Origin: Enterobacter cancerogenus
GTDB taxonomy: Bacteria; Pseudomonadota; Gammaproteobacteria; Enterobacterales; Enterobacteriaceae
Direction: 5' to 3'
NCBI GenBank assembly: GCA_000773965.1
Contig: JRUP01000006.1
Location: forward strand, 124,001-188,000
DNA: 64,000 bases
Below are positions 32,003 through 41,105 of the stretch, in pieces. The notes beneath the pieces are model-generated. The model was not told the origin of the DNA. It did no database searches and saw nothing but the letters and a program-made list of their open reading frames with translations. Position 1 is the first letter of the stretch, and each line of letters starts with the position of its first letter. Made by a program: the position numbers and the translations under genes.

Positions 32003-35000
32003 GTTGACGTCGCTTTCTCAGCGCGGTGGAAGCAGGCATAAATCACCGGCAGAACCAGCAGCGTCAGTATCGTTGCGAAGCCCAGCCCGAACATAATCAC
32101 CACCGCCATGCTCTGGAAAAACACATCGCGCAGCAGCGGTGCCAGGCCTAATACCGTGGTGAACGCGGTCAGCAGGATGGGGCGCAAGCGCGACGTGGCG
32201 GCATACAGAATCGCGTCGTGCTGCGTTTTGTCCTGTTTTTGCTGTTCAATCTCTTCCACCAGCACAATGCCATTGCGGATCAGCATGCCGCTCAGGCTCA
32301 GCAAGCCGATCAGTGCCATAAAGCCAAACGGAATACCGGTGAGCAAAAAGCCCGGCGTCACGCCGATTAGCGCCAATGGCACCGTTAGCCAGATCGCCAC
32401 GGCATTTTTTACGGAGCTAAACATCAGCACGGTGATCACAAACATCACCAGATAGCCCAACGGTAAAGTAGTGAACACCCCTTGCTGTGCCTCGCTGGAG
32501 TTTTCGTCATCGCCACCCCATTCAATGCTGTAACCGTGTGGCAGTGGGAGCTGATCAATTTTCGGTCGCACGCGTGACAGAATATCGCCGGAAGTGTCGC
32601 TGCTGAGTGGGCTGGGATCGGTCATTACCGTCAGCACGCGACTGCGATCGCGCCGCAGAATTAATGGATCTTCCCATTCAAGATTAAAGCCACTCACTAC
32701 ATTACTCAGCGGAATGTAATGCTGCTGGCTTTGGCTCCACACCAGCACGTTGTTCAGATGATTGGCATCCTGGCGTTCACTGGCGGGCGGACGCACCACC
32801 ACCGGCAGCAAATCTGCACCTTCACGGTATAAACCCACGCGGCTGCCGGTGAAATTCATTTGCAGCGCGTTATCGATCTCCTGTTTATCCACACCCAGCT
32901 CGCGGCCCAGCGCCGGATTAAACTGTGGACGGATGACCTTGCTGCGGTTTTGCCAGTCATTGCGTACGCTGTCGGTGGCGGGATCCTGCGAGAGGATATC
33001 ACCCACTTCACTGGCAATCAGTCGCATGCGGTCGGGATCGGGGCCTTTGATGCGTACTTCAATGGCGCTGCCGCCGGAAGGACCGAACATCACCCGCTTG
33101 GTGCTGGCATTCACCTGCGGATACTGGCGGGCAATATAGTCATCCACGCGGCGTGACAGCGCGGCGATATTACGCTGATCGTCCATGCGTACCATGATTT
33201 GCGCGTAGTTGCTGTATTGGCGCTGTCCATTGTAAGTGAGGATAAAGCGCATGCTGCCCTGACCGACGGTGGTGACCGTAGACACCACGCCTTGCTGCCC
33301 GGTGATCGACTTTTCAATATCACTGGCCATTTGCTCGGTGGCTTTGATATCCGTGCCGTACGGCAGCCACAGATCGACAAAGAAGATCGGCGTGTTAGAC
33401 GAGGGGAAGAAGTTTTGCCGCACGCCACCAAAGCCCCAGATCGCCAGCGCCAGCAGGGCCGCCATCACCGCAAGTGTCACCGTTTTCTGCTGCAACAGCG
33501 CGTTGAGCGTGCGTTGGTAGAGTCGATAAAAACCGCCATCGTAGGGCGAGGCTTCAGCGGCGGGCGTTGCCGCGCTGTTCTTTTTAAACAGCCACCATTT
33601 GATTAACACCGGCGTGATGGTGAGCGCCGAGAACCAGCTCAACATCAGCGAAATCAGCAACACCTGGTACAGCGATTTGCAGTACTCGCCGGTGGAATCC
33701 TGCGACAACCCAATCGGCGCAAACGCCAGTATCGCGATAATCGTGGCCCCTAACAGCGGGAAGGCCGAACGCCGGATAACAAAGTTGATCGCCGAGGTGC
33801 GCGATGAGCCTTGCTGACGCGCAATCAGTACCCCTTCGACGATCACAATCGCGTTATCCACCAACATACTGAGGGCGATAATCAGCGCACCCAGTGAAAT
33901 ACGCTGTAGCTCAATGCCCCACAAATACATGATTAGCAAGGTGCCCAGCACGTTCAGCGCCAGCGAGAGCGCAATAATGATGCCACTGCGTACGCCCATA
34001 AAGATCAGCAGCACGCCCACCACAATTGCCAGCGCCATCAGGAAGTTGGTGATAAAGCCGTTGACGGAGTGCGCCACTTCCGCAGCCTGATCGTAAAACG
34101 TATTGATTTGGATACCGGCTGGTTTTTCTGCCGACATCTGCTGCAGTTTGGCTTCCAGTGCACGACCTACGTCAATCACGTTGACGCCAGGGATAAAGGA
34201 GACGCCCATGGTGACAGCCGGGCGGCCGTTGGCGTGATAGATGCTGGAAGGGGATTCGCTCAACCCGCGAGACAGCGTGGCGATGTCGCGCAAGCGGGTG
34301 GTGGCAGTGTCGCCAACGGGGCTGATAAGCAGATCGCTCAGCTCATCGATATTTTCAAATTCCCCGGTAGGGTGCAGACGAATCGATTCGGAGCCGGATT
34401 TGATCTCTCCCGCGCTGGAGACCACGTTGAGGCGGCTGAGTGCGGCGGAAAGTTGTGCTGGCGTGATGCCGCGCGCCGCCATTTTTGTCAGCGAAACATC
34501 GACATCAATTTGCTGCGGGATGGCGCCGCCAATCGCCACCTTGCCCACGCCGGGCACCAGCACCAGTTCTCGCCGCAGCTGTTCAGCGTATTGCACTAAT
34601 TCAGGATTGCTGAAGTTGTCACCGGAAATGGCGAAGAAAAAGCCGAACACGTCGCCAAAATCATCGTTAACGAAAGGCGCCGCCACGCCGGGCGGGAAGA
34701 AGCGTGATGCATCACCGACGCGCCGCCGCAGCTCATCCCAGATTTGCGGCAGTTCATTGGAGTGGTAGCGTGACGCAATATTCACCGTAATTTGTGACAG
34801 GCCGTTGGAGGAGATGGAACTGACGCTGTCCAGATAGGGCAACTGCTGCAGGGCATTTTCCAGCGGCAGCGTCACCTCTTCTTCCACCTGTTGTGCGGAC
34901 GCGCCAGGATATTGCGTGACCACTACGGCGGTTTTAATGGTAAAAGCCGGGTCTTCCAGGCGGCCAATATTCAGCAGGGCAAAAATACCGCCCAGCCCTA

Positions 35001-35061
35001 ACAGCAATATCGCCAGCCAGACGCGAATCGGGTTATCAATAAACTGTTTGGAGATGTCCAT
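31999..35061 (-). CDS. RND efflux pump inner-membrane subunit (AcrB/HAE1 family)
   Basis: 1020 residues with 12 helices and two large periplasmic loops, standard for AcrB-like pumps. The start (NPIRVWLAILLLGLGGIFALLNIGRLEDPAFTIKTAVVVTQYPG) and the LEDP motif place it in the VexF/CmeB-like or heavy-RND-related HAE1 branch rather than AcrB itself. Helix 4 carries LVDNAIVIVEG, with one Asp (D402) where AcrB has two. The motif GEYCKSLYQVLLISL follows. It pumps hydrophobic drugs or metabolites using protons, with the adaptor encoded just upstream (TAATG overlap) and an outer-membrane channel encoded elsewhere, such as TolC. Confidence 0.92.
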   Translation of the reverse strand: MDISKQFIDNPIRVWLAILLLGLGGIFALLNIGRLEDPAFTIKTAVVVTQYPGASAQQVEEEVTLPLENALQQLPYLDSVSSISSNGLSQITVNIASRYHSNELPQIWDELRRRVGDASRFFPPGVAAPFVNDDFGDVFGFFFAISGDNFSNPELVQYAEQLRRELVLVPGVGKVAIGGAIPQQIDVDVSLTKMAARGITPAQLSAALSRLNVVSSAGEIKSGSESIRLHPTGEFENIDELSDLLISPVGDTATTRLRDIATLSRGLSESPSSIYHANGRPAVTMGVSFIPGVNVIDVGRALEAKLQQMSAEKPAGIQINTFYDQAAEVAHSVNGFITNFLMALAIVVGVLLIFMGVRSGIIIALSLALNVLGTLLIMYLWGIELQRISLGALIIALSMLVDNAIVIVEGVLIARQQGSSRTSAINFVIRRSAFPLLGATIIAILAFAPIGLSQDSTGEYCKSLYQVLLISLMLSWFSALTITPVLIKWWLFKKNSAATPAAEASPYDGGFYRLYQRTLNALLQQKTVTLAVMAALLALAIWGFGGVRQNFFPSSNTPIFFVDLWLPYGTDIKATEQMASDIEKSITGQQGVVSTVTTVGQGSMRFILTYNGQRQYSNYAQIMVRMDDQRNIAALSRRVDDYIARQYPQVNASTKRVMFGPSGGSAIEVRIKGPDPDRMRLIASEVGDILSQDPATDSVRNDWQNRSKVIRPQFNPALGRELGVDKQEIDNALQMNFTGSRVGLYREGADLLPVVVRPPASERQDANHLNNVLVWSQSQQHYIPLSNVVSGFNLEWEDPLILRRDRSRVLTVMTDPSPLSSDTSGDILSRVRPKIDQLPLPHGYSIEWGGDDENSSEAQQGVFTTLPLGYLVMFVITVLMFSSVKNAVAIWLTVPLALIGVTPGFLLTGIPFGFMALIGLLSLSGMLIRNGIVLVEEIEQQKQDKTQHDAILYAATSRLRPILLTAFTTVLGLAPLLRDVFFQSMAVVIMFGLGFATILTLLVLPVIYACFHRAEKATST

Positions 35062-36146
35062 TACAGCCCTCGCTCACGCGTCCAGATGCGTACCGGCTGT
35101 TGCGCATGCAACTCATTGACGCCTGCTGCGACCACGCGTTCACCGGCTTTCAGTCCATCGGTGATCACCACGCCCTGGTTTGTGACTTCGCCGACGACGA
35201 CCTTACGATCTTCCAGCTTGAGCTGATCGCCGCTGCCTTGCACCACCCAGACATGAGGTTCATTGCGCTGGTGGCTGTCGGGGTTAAAAACCGCCTCGAC
35301 CGGAACGACCAGCGCAGCGTGATTCACATTGGCGGGAAGATTGGCCAGATTGACTGTAACGGTGCCACTGACGCCGCCCACAGCCGGGAAATCGGCAGGG
35401 CGCGGCATGGTTAAGATCACCTGCCATGTCAGTGTGTTGCTGCTACTGCTACCTGTGTGCTCTTTGTATTCAGCCTGAAATTCCCGATCCGGCAGCGTGT
35501 TAATGCGCACCACCGGGCGGTACGTCATGTTGCGGATATCCAGCGCGGTAAACAGGTTTTCCGGCACGTTAAACACCACATCAAGCAGGTCGGTGCGCGT
35601 TAACGTGGCGATGGTCTGGCCCGCCGCAATCACCTGATGATTACGCACATTGACCGTCGCCGCGGTGCCGCTAAAAGGCGCGGTTAAGGTCATCTGGCTT
35701 AACTCTTCACGGGCAATTTGCAAGGCCGCGTTGGCGGCATCGCGGTTTGCGCGCTGCACGTCCATTTCGGCCTGCGAGATCGCCTGGCGACCAGATAGCG
35801 TCTGGAATCGTGCAAACTGTCGCTGAGCGAGGGTGGCGGCGGTCTGGCGTTCGTTAACGCGCTGCTGAGCCTCACGTGCCACCAGTCTGGCGATCACTTG
35901 TCCCTGCGTCACATTGTTGCCCTGGCGAATCTCCAGCGCGTCGATCTGTCCACCCCGTTTAAAGGAGAGGTCGGTGGAATCACCCGATTCAATGCGTGCG
36001 GGGAAGATGCGTTGCTGAGCCTCACCGGAAGCCGCCACCTCAACCACTTTCACCATGCGCGGCAAAGGGGCAACTTCCGTTTTTTTTTGATCGCAACCTG
36101 TTGTTATCAATATAACAATGGCGATCAGCGGAAAATAACGCGTCAC
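35061..36146 (-). CDS. RND periplasmic adaptor (membrane fusion lipoprotein)
   Basis: 361 residues from the GTG at 36146, chosen because GAGG lies about nine bases upstream; a TTG at 36167 only adds unlikely residues. The signal peptide ends in a lipobox (ILITTGC), so the mature protein is a lipoprotein. Next come a lipoyl half-motif (GGQIDALEIRQGNNVTQGQVIARL), a coiled-coil hairpin rich in Gln, Arg and Ala (about residues 90-150), the second lipoyl half (LTAPFSGTAATVNVRNHQVI) and a beta-barrel domain (LLDVVFNVPENLF). It joins the RND pump to an outer-membrane channel. Confidence 0.92.
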   Translation of the reverse strand: MTRYFPLIAIVILITTGCDQKKTEVAPLPRMVKVVEVAASGEAQQRIFPARIESGDSTDLSFKRGGQIDALEIRQGNNVTQGQVIARLVAREAQQRVNERQTAATLAQRQFARFQTLSGRQAISQAEMDVQRANRDAANAALQIAREELSQMTLTAPFSGTAATVNVRNHQVIAAGQTIATLTRTDLLDVVFNVPENLFTALDIRNMTYRPVVRINTLPDREFQAEYKEHTGSSSSNTLTWQVILTMPRPADFPAVGGVSGTVTVNLANLPANVNHAALVVPVEAVFNPDSHQRNEPHVWVVQGSGDQLKLEDRKVVVGEVTNQGVVITDGLKAGERVVAAGVNELHAQQPVRIWTRERGL

Positions 36147-36205
36147 GAGTTTGTCCTCAATCAGCAATATTGAATTAATTATTGGCGTTATTATTAGCGA
36201 GGTTC

Positions 36206-36316
36206 TTATTCGCCGAGCATTGAAACAACGGCATAGGTAAATAACCCCACAGCAGAACAGGTTACAATAGCGATAACCACATAAAGACTCAGGCGCAGCA
36301 AACTATAGTCCGGCAT
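36206..36316 (-). CDS. 36-residue single-pass membrane peptide (unlisted small gene)
   Basis: A small open frame with an excellent ribosome site (GGAGGTAACG directly before ATG). It encodes MPDYSLLRLSLYVVIAIVT followed by CSAVGLFTYAVVSMLGE: a short polar start, one hydrophobic helix of about 22 residues and an acidic end. It reads in the same direction as the RND adaptor, 59 bases upstream of its start, and could be the first gene of that operon. Small pump regulators such as AcrZ have this architecture, but I see no sequence match to AcrZ. The function is unknown; existence rests on the ribosome site and membrane-helix composition. Confidence 0.6.
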   Translation of the reverse strand: MPDYSLLRLSLYVVIAIVTCSAVGLFTYAVVSMLGE

Positions 36317-36904
36317 CGTTACCTCCATTAACAGTGGGCGAAATAGAGTCATCTCACTGCGGTCAGATAGGAGTGACGGTTAAGGTTTATTTGTTAAGCA
36401 TGAGCATAGCTGTGGATATCCAAGAATGTAAAGTTTGATAAACACAATAACTTTATCGCAACTCATGGAATTTAAGTCTGATTTATTTGATTTAAATAGA
36501 GCTTTAAACCACGTTAACAACATAAACACAAAGTGTGGCTTTTACCGCCATTTCATTAACATAGGGATGGGTTAATTTATTTTCGTTAAAAACGGCTTAT
36601 TTATCTTTGGTTTAAAATTACGCTAAAAATTGTTTTTTGATTACGGATGACTTTCCTCATAAAAGCAGAGTGAGTTGAATAGCCTGTGCTACGTTTATAA
36701 CGTTCATTTCTCTTGTCAAAAGTTTGGCGTATAGATTATTTCCCTGCTCAATTTCGTTGAGCAGCCATTAATGACATGTCTTTCAGTTATAAACGGGACT
36801 CACCTCAGGCAGTACGTGGATGTTTGTCTTTGTATTTGAAGTGGATCTGTTAATAACGCGATGTCACCGCCTTGATTTCCGAAACAGGATTTGAGGAGAA
36901 AGCG
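36317..36904. other. long AT-rich divergent intergenic region
   Basis: About 590 bases between the small membrane peptide gene and the P-type ATPase gene. It is AT-rich, with several TTTAAAT/TAATTT tracts, and must hold both promoters. The only strong structure is a hairpin at 36744-36764. No convincing gene was found. Confidence 0.6.
36744..36764 (+). promoter_or_regulatory. leader hairpin upstream of P-type ATPase gene
   Basis: Perfect eight-base-pair stem CTGCTCAA with TTGAGCAG and loop TTTCG, about 140 bases before the ATPase start and without a T-run. It may belong to a structured leader. No known riboswitch core was recognised around it. Confidence 0.35.
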
Positions 36905-39592
36905 ATGAATACTGCTAAATCGGAAAGGTCGTACTATCAGCTTTCTGTCGATGAAACCTTGAGCCAGACAGAGAGTTCACTCGAAGGTATCTCAGGTAGT
37001 GAAGCAACAGCACGCTTACAACAGTACGGTGAAAATGCCCTGCCACAAAAACCGGGCAAGCCAGCATGGCTGCGCTTCCTCGCCCATTTTAACGATGTGC
37101 TGATTTACGTGTTACTCGCTGCCGCGCTGCTGACGGCAGTTATGGGCCATTGGGTCGATACACTGGTCATTCTCGGTGTGGCAGTGGTCAACGCGTTGAT
37201 TGGTCATATCCAGGAGAGTAACGCGGAAAAATCCCTGCAAAGCATACGCAATATGCTCTCCAGTGAAACGGTGGTGATCCGCGCGGGTAACCATGAAACC
37301 CTGCCGACCACCGCGCTGGTGCCAGGTGATGTGGTGGTGATCCGCGCCGGGGATCGTATTCCTGCCGACCTGCGCGTGATCGAAGCCCACAATCTGCGCG
37401 TCGAAGAGGCGATACTCACCGGGGAATCCACGGTGGTAGAGAAAACCACCGATGCGCTTGCGGGCGAACTTCCGTTAGGCGACCGCACCAATTTACTGTT
37501 TTCGGGAACAACGGTCAGTTCTGGTGGCGGTAAAGGGCTGGTCGTCGCTACGGGCGGAGAGACCGAACTGGGGCACATCAATCAGATGATGTCCGATATC
37601 GAAAAGCATCGCACGCCGTTGCTGGTGCAAATGGACAAGCTGGGTAAAGCCATCTTCCTGATTATTCTGGCGATGATGGCCGCGCTGTTTGTCTTCAGCC
37701 TGCTGTTCCGCGATATGCCGGTCTCTGAACTGATGCTGTCATTGATCAGTCTGGCGGTGGCGTCGGTGCCCGAAGGTTTACCCGCCATCATCTCCATCAT
37801 CCTCTCACTTGGTGTTCAGACCATGGCGAAGCAGCAGGCGATCATTCGCAAGCTGCCGACGGTGGAAACGCTGGGTGCGATGACGGTGATCTGCTCGGAT
37901 AAAACCGGCACGTTGACCATGAATGAGATGACGGTAAAAGCGGTGATCACAGCGGATCATATTTATCGGGTAGAGGGTGACAGCTATGAACCGGTTGGCG
38001 CCATTCATAAAGCGGATGACGCCGTACCGATTACCGTCACGGGTGGGTCCTTGCTGGAGCAGTATTTGCGCACCATCGATCTGTGTAATGACAGCCAGTT
38101 GATTAAGGATGAGAGCGGCTTCTGGAAGATCACCGGAGGGCCGACAGAAGGCGCACTCAAGGTACTGGCCGCCAAAGGGCAGTTGCCGGTGGTCACCACC
38201 GAGTTACGCAGTAAAATTCCGTTTGATTCGCAATACAAATATATGTCGACGTTGTACCGCATTGGTGACGAAGAGCGCGTGCTGATCACCGGCGCGCCGG
38301 ATGTGCTGTTCCGGCTTTGTCAGCAGCAGCAAACCGAGCACGGTCTGCAACCGCTCGATATCAGCTGGTGGGAAGGCAAGATTGAAGAGTATGCGCGCGA
38401 AGGGCTGCGCATGGTGGCGGCAGCCTGGAAACCGGCATTACCCGGACAAACTGAACTTACCCATCAGGATCTGCAACAGGGCGTGATACTGCTCGGCATT
38501 GCCGGAATGATGGACCCGCCGCGCCCTGAAGCCATCACCGCGATTCGTGACTGCCTGCAAGCCGGCATACGCGTCAAAATGATCACCGGAGACCACCCGC
38601 AAACCGCGATGAGCATTGGTCAGATGCTGGGGATTGGCAATGCGGGCTCTGCTATCACCGGGCGTGAACTGGAAGTGATGGACGATCACCAGTTGAGTGA
38701 TGCCGCGCAGGCCTACGATATCTTTGCCCGCACCAGTCCGGAGGATAAATTCCGTCTGGTTCAGGCGTTGCAGAGTAAGCAAGAGGTGGTCGGTATGACC
38801 GGGGACGGCGTGAACGATGCGCCCGCCCTGAAGCGTGCCGATGTCGGTATCGCGATGGGCATTAAAGGCACTGAAGTCACCAAAGAAGCCGCTGATATGG
38901 TGCTCACGGATGACAACTTCGCCACCATTGCCAGCGCGGTGCGGGAAGGGCGCCGGGTTTATGACAACCTGAAAAAAACCATCCTGTTTATTATGCCCAC
39001 TAACCTGGCGCAGGGGTTGTTGATCATCATCGCGCTGCTTGCAGGGAATCTCATTCCGCTCACGCCGGTACTGATTCTGTGGATGAACATGGCGACGTCG
39101 GCCACGCTGTCGTTTGGTCTGGCATTTGAAGAGGGTGAAAAAAACATCATGCGCCGACCGCCGCGCGATCCCAAACTGCATGTGATGGATGGGTTCGCTA
39201 TCTGGCGCGTGGTGTTTGTCGGTTCAATGATTGCGATAAGTGCGTTTGTGCTGGAAGCCTGGCTGCAGCCGCGTGGCTATTCCCCTGAGTTTATCCGCAC
39301 CGTGCTGTTACAGACGCTGGTTACCGCGCAGTGGTTCTATATGCTCAACTGCCGTGTGTCGGACGGCTTCTCACTGAGCAAAGGGCTGCTAATGAACAAA
39401 GGGATCTGGATCGTCAGCGCGGTGCTGCTGGTGCTGCAACTGCTGATCATCTACGCGCCATTTATGCAGCTGCTATTCGGTACCACTGGACTACCATTCC
39501 GTTATTGGGTGATCACCTTCATCATCGGTTTCGTGATGTTCCTGATCGTTGAAGTTGAGAAACCACTTACCCGGCGATTCAGAACGGCTTGA
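36905..39592 (+). CDS. P2-type cation-transporting ATPase (CtpF/PMA-like)
   Basis: 895 residues from the ATG at 36905, with GAGGAG six bases upstream. All P-type motifs are present: LTGES (actuator), helix 4 VASVPEGLPAI, phosphorylation site CSDKTGTLT with Asp332, KGQLPV-region nucleotide domain, MITGDHPQTA and MTGDGVNDAPALKRADVGIAMG. The N-terminal cation-ATPase domain and six-helix C-terminal domain are complete. Helix 6 reads ILWMNMATSATLSFGLAFEEGE, the CtpF-like wording, in place of the NLVTDGLPA of Ca2+ pumps. The ion may be Ca2+, Na+, K+ or Mn2+ and cannot be named. It has a long leader and a terminator-like hairpin after the stop. Confidence 0.9.
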   Translation: MNTAKSERSYYQLSVDETLSQTESSLEGISGSEATARLQQYGENALPQKPGKPAWLRFLAHFNDVLIYVLLAAALLTAVMGHWVDTLVILGVAVVNALIGHIQESNAEKSLQSIRNMLSSETVVIRAGNHETLPTTALVPGDVVVIRAGDRIPADLRVIEAHNLRVEEAILTGESTVVEKTTDALAGELPLGDRTNLLFSGTTVSSGGGKGLVVATGGETELGHINQMMSDIEKHRTPLLVQMDKLGKAIFLIILAMMAALFVFSLLFRDMPVSELMLSLISLAVASVPEGLPAIISIILSLGVQTMAKQQAIIRKLPTVETLGAMTVICSDKTGTLTMNEMTVKAVITADHIYRVEGDSYEPVGAIHKADDAVPITVTGGSLLEQYLRTIDLCNDSQLIKDESGFWKITGGPTEGALKVLAAKGQLPVVTTELRSKIPFDSQYKYMSTLYRIGDEERVLITGAPDVLFRLCQQQQTEHGLQPLDISWWEGKIEEYAREGLRMVAAAWKPALPGQTELTHQDLQQGVILLGIAGMMDPPRPEAITAIRDCLQAGIRVKMITGDHPQTAMSIGQMLGIGNAGSAITGRELEVMDDHQLSDAAQAYDIFARTSPEDKFRLVQALQSKQEVVGMTGDGVNDAPALKRADVGIAMGIKGTEVTKEAADMVLTDDNFATIASAVREGRRVYDNLKKTILFIMPTNLAQGLLIIIALLAGNLIPLTPVLILWMNMATSATLSFGLAFEEGEKNIMRRPPRDPKLHVMDGFAIWRVVFVGSMIAISAFVLEAWLQPRGYSPEFIRTVLLQTLVTAQWFYMLNCRVSDGFSLSKGLLMNKGIWIVSAVLLVLQLLIIYAPFMQLLFGTTGLPFRYWVITFIIGFVMFLIVEVEKPLTRRFRTA

Positions 39593-39599
39593 GTCTGCT

Positions 39600-39635
39600 G
39601 CCGCCCGTCACGCTGGTGTCAGCGAGGCGGGCGGC
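39600..39635 (+). terminator. hairpin after P-type ATPase gene
   Basis: Stem GCCGCCCG with CGGGCGGC plus inner GCTG/CAGC pairs, starting eight bases after the stop codon and followed by GTTTGAG. Very stable, but with a weak T-tract. Confidence 0.6.
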
Positions 39636-39709
39636 GTTTGAGACGATACATGTTGATTTCGGACCAAAAGATAGGATTTAAACGTTGCAGGACATTCGCT
39701 GCAATCAAG

Positions 39710-40024
39710 TCAGAGAGGGAAGTGTCGCACGGGTTCGACAACCTTCACCGGTTTCTTTCTCTTTGGTTTTGTCGCCCTGCACAGTGCTGGCATCGCTGCC
39801 TTAGATTTTTCTGGCTCGATAGTCTTATTTACAGTGATACAGCACGGGCAGTAATGAACATTCGCATATTGCGCTGCGGCGACGGTTAATGCCTGGCTGT
39901 GGTTATACATACTGCCAATAAACGCCCGTGAATCGATACCGGGTAACTGTTCACATCCTGCCGTATGCAACAGCAAGCCCCTGCGGGCGTGATCGCAGAC
40001 GTAGTACTTCATTGCCTTATACAT
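39710..40024 (-). CDS. small Cys/His protein of unknown function
   Basis: 104 residues, not recognised. Residues 6-62 carry KYYVCDHARRGLLLHTAGCEQLP and, after an Ala-rich helix, ANVHYCPCC. The pattern H-x3-C (His20, Cys24), then a helix, then C-x2-C (Cys59, Cys62) resembles the zinc-binding Ada-type domain in spacing, so a metal-binding mini-domain is plausible. The tail is basic and Pro-rich (RATKPKRKKPVKVVEPVR). No signal peptide is present. It sits between the ATPase gene and another small unknown gene, both on its own strand side. Function unknown; coding potential supported by the ordered motif. Confidence 0.5.
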   Translation of the reverse strand: MYKAMKYYVCDHARRGLLLHTAGCEQLPGIDSRAFIGSMYNHSQALTVAAAQYANVHYCPCCITVNKTIEPEKSKAAMPALCRATKPKRKKPVKVVEPVRHFPL

Positions 40025-40062
40025 GGTTATTTATCCGTTTGCTGTGTGAGTCAATGGACTCA

Positions 40063-40422
40063 TTAAAGTTTATCGTATTCAATATCTTGTAAATTTGAAC
40101 ATCTCACTACGGCCTGGAACTCAGATTGCTCACGACGGCTAGCCAAAGTAAACGGAACGATAATACGTGTACCATTTTTTGCTACGCTTTCGTTGTGGAA
40201 CAGAAGAGAGCCCAGGGTGATTCTATTTTTCCCAAACATCTCGGTATGGGATTTATTGAGGAGATCTTTTTCTACGGCAATAACCGCATCACGACTGTGA
40301 ACGGTCACACAGGCTAATTCATCTTTTTGATTTTCTACGTTCCGCGAATATACCTCATAACCCGACGCAGACAAAATAATCCCCAGGGCACTGAGTGCTC
40401 CAACCTTAGCGGAAGTCTTCAT
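40063..40422 (-). CDS. hypothetical membrane-anchored or exported protein
   Basis: 119 residues from the ATG at 40422, with GGA about eight bases upstream. A short positive start and hydrophobic stretch (VGALSALGIILSASGYEV) form a signal or anchor. The rest is hydrophilic, with two Cys residues (ACVTV and VVRCSNL) that could form a disulfide in the periplasm. Mid-part is MFGKNRITLGSLLFHNESVAKNGTRIIVPFTLASR. No known domain was recognised. It is 38 bases upstream of the Cys/His protein on the same strand, so the two may be one transcript. Local DNA is AT-richer than the neighbouring operons. Confidence 0.55.
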   Translation of the reverse strand: MKTSAKVGALSALGIILSASGYEVYSRNVENQKDELACVTVHSRDAVIAVEKDLLNKSHTEMFGKNRITLGSLLFHNESVAKNGTRIIVPFTLASRREQSEFQAVVRCSNLQDIEYDKL

Positions 40423-40973
40423 TTTAAATTCCATTAAGTGCTTCACGAACAGTCTCAGGTCTAAGTAACGGAAAATCAAGAGTATTTCTGGTTGATTTGA
40501 TGAAATGAATTGATGTGTATTGCAGATGTCGGCTGGTCATTATCTGATAATGGTTGGGATAAAATCTGAATATTACGTACCACAAAAAAATCCTGTGAGA
40601 TTTATTGAAGAGGGACTCGAACAAATAAAACGGGCATTAAAGCCAAAGTACATCAAATATCCTGGTTAATAACTTGTTAATGGTAGGGTTATGGCATTCT
40701 CATGACATTTTTTCCTACATTAATGCTGAGGTCAGAAGTATCTGATGATAAAAACTCACAGCCCGCTCATTCAGCAGGGCTATTCACATTAAACAATGAA
40801 TTACCGTGAAGCTGAAACGCTCGTCGTGCATCTGGTCAGATCAAAAGATCAGTGTGTTAAAACAGCAAATGGTTTAACCTTTAACGACCGTCTGCAGTAG
40901 ATTTAAAGTAAGCCTAATAAAATCAGTGAGTTGATTGATGTTTTATTGAGCGGCCTTTTGATTGACTGCGACC
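40423..40973. other. AT-rich intergenic region before the TPP riboswitch
   Basis: About 550 bases with only short, unsupported open frames. It includes an imperfect hairpin around AGCCCGCTCATTCAGCAGGGCT near 40760-40781. It must contain the promoter that transcribes the riboswitch leader. Nothing else was recognised. Confidence 0.5.
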
Positions 40974-41089
40974 TGTTCCAGGGGGTGCCCGGTTAGCGGG
41001 CTGAGATTCTACCCGCCAGCGTTTTCGCGTTGGCAACGTAGTGACCCTACGAACCTGATCCGGCTAATACCGGCGTAGGGAGCGGAACA
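40974..41089 (+). ncRNA. TPP (THI-box) riboswitch aptamer
   Basis: The conserved THI-box is complete. Stem P1 pairs TGTTCC (40974-40979) with GGAACA (41084-41089). The pyrimidine-sensing core GGGGTGCCC...GGGCTGAGA has CTGAGA at 41001-41006. The pyrophosphate-sensing arm has CCCTACG (41045-41051) paired with CGTAGGG (41074-41080), the core GAACCTGATC at 41051-41060, and the small hairpin CCGG-CTAATA-CCGG (41060-41073). A large P3 hairpin (CCAGCG/CGTTGG region) is present, as in many gamma-proteobacterial versions. It binds thiamine pyrophosphate and should switch off the genes below when thiamine is plentiful. Confidence 0.96.
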
Positions 41090-41105
41090 CAGGGCGACAC
41101 TGCGT

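Noticed and set aside
36385..36410. PhoP-like box in the leader region (GGTTAAGGTTTATTTGTTAA)
   Set aside because: The GGTTA-like units are not at the 11-base spacing required for a PhoP site.
40424..40624. Minus-strand open frame of 66 codons before the hypothetical gene at 40063
   Set aside because: No ribosome site and no recognisable feature; it lies in AT-rich leader sequence.
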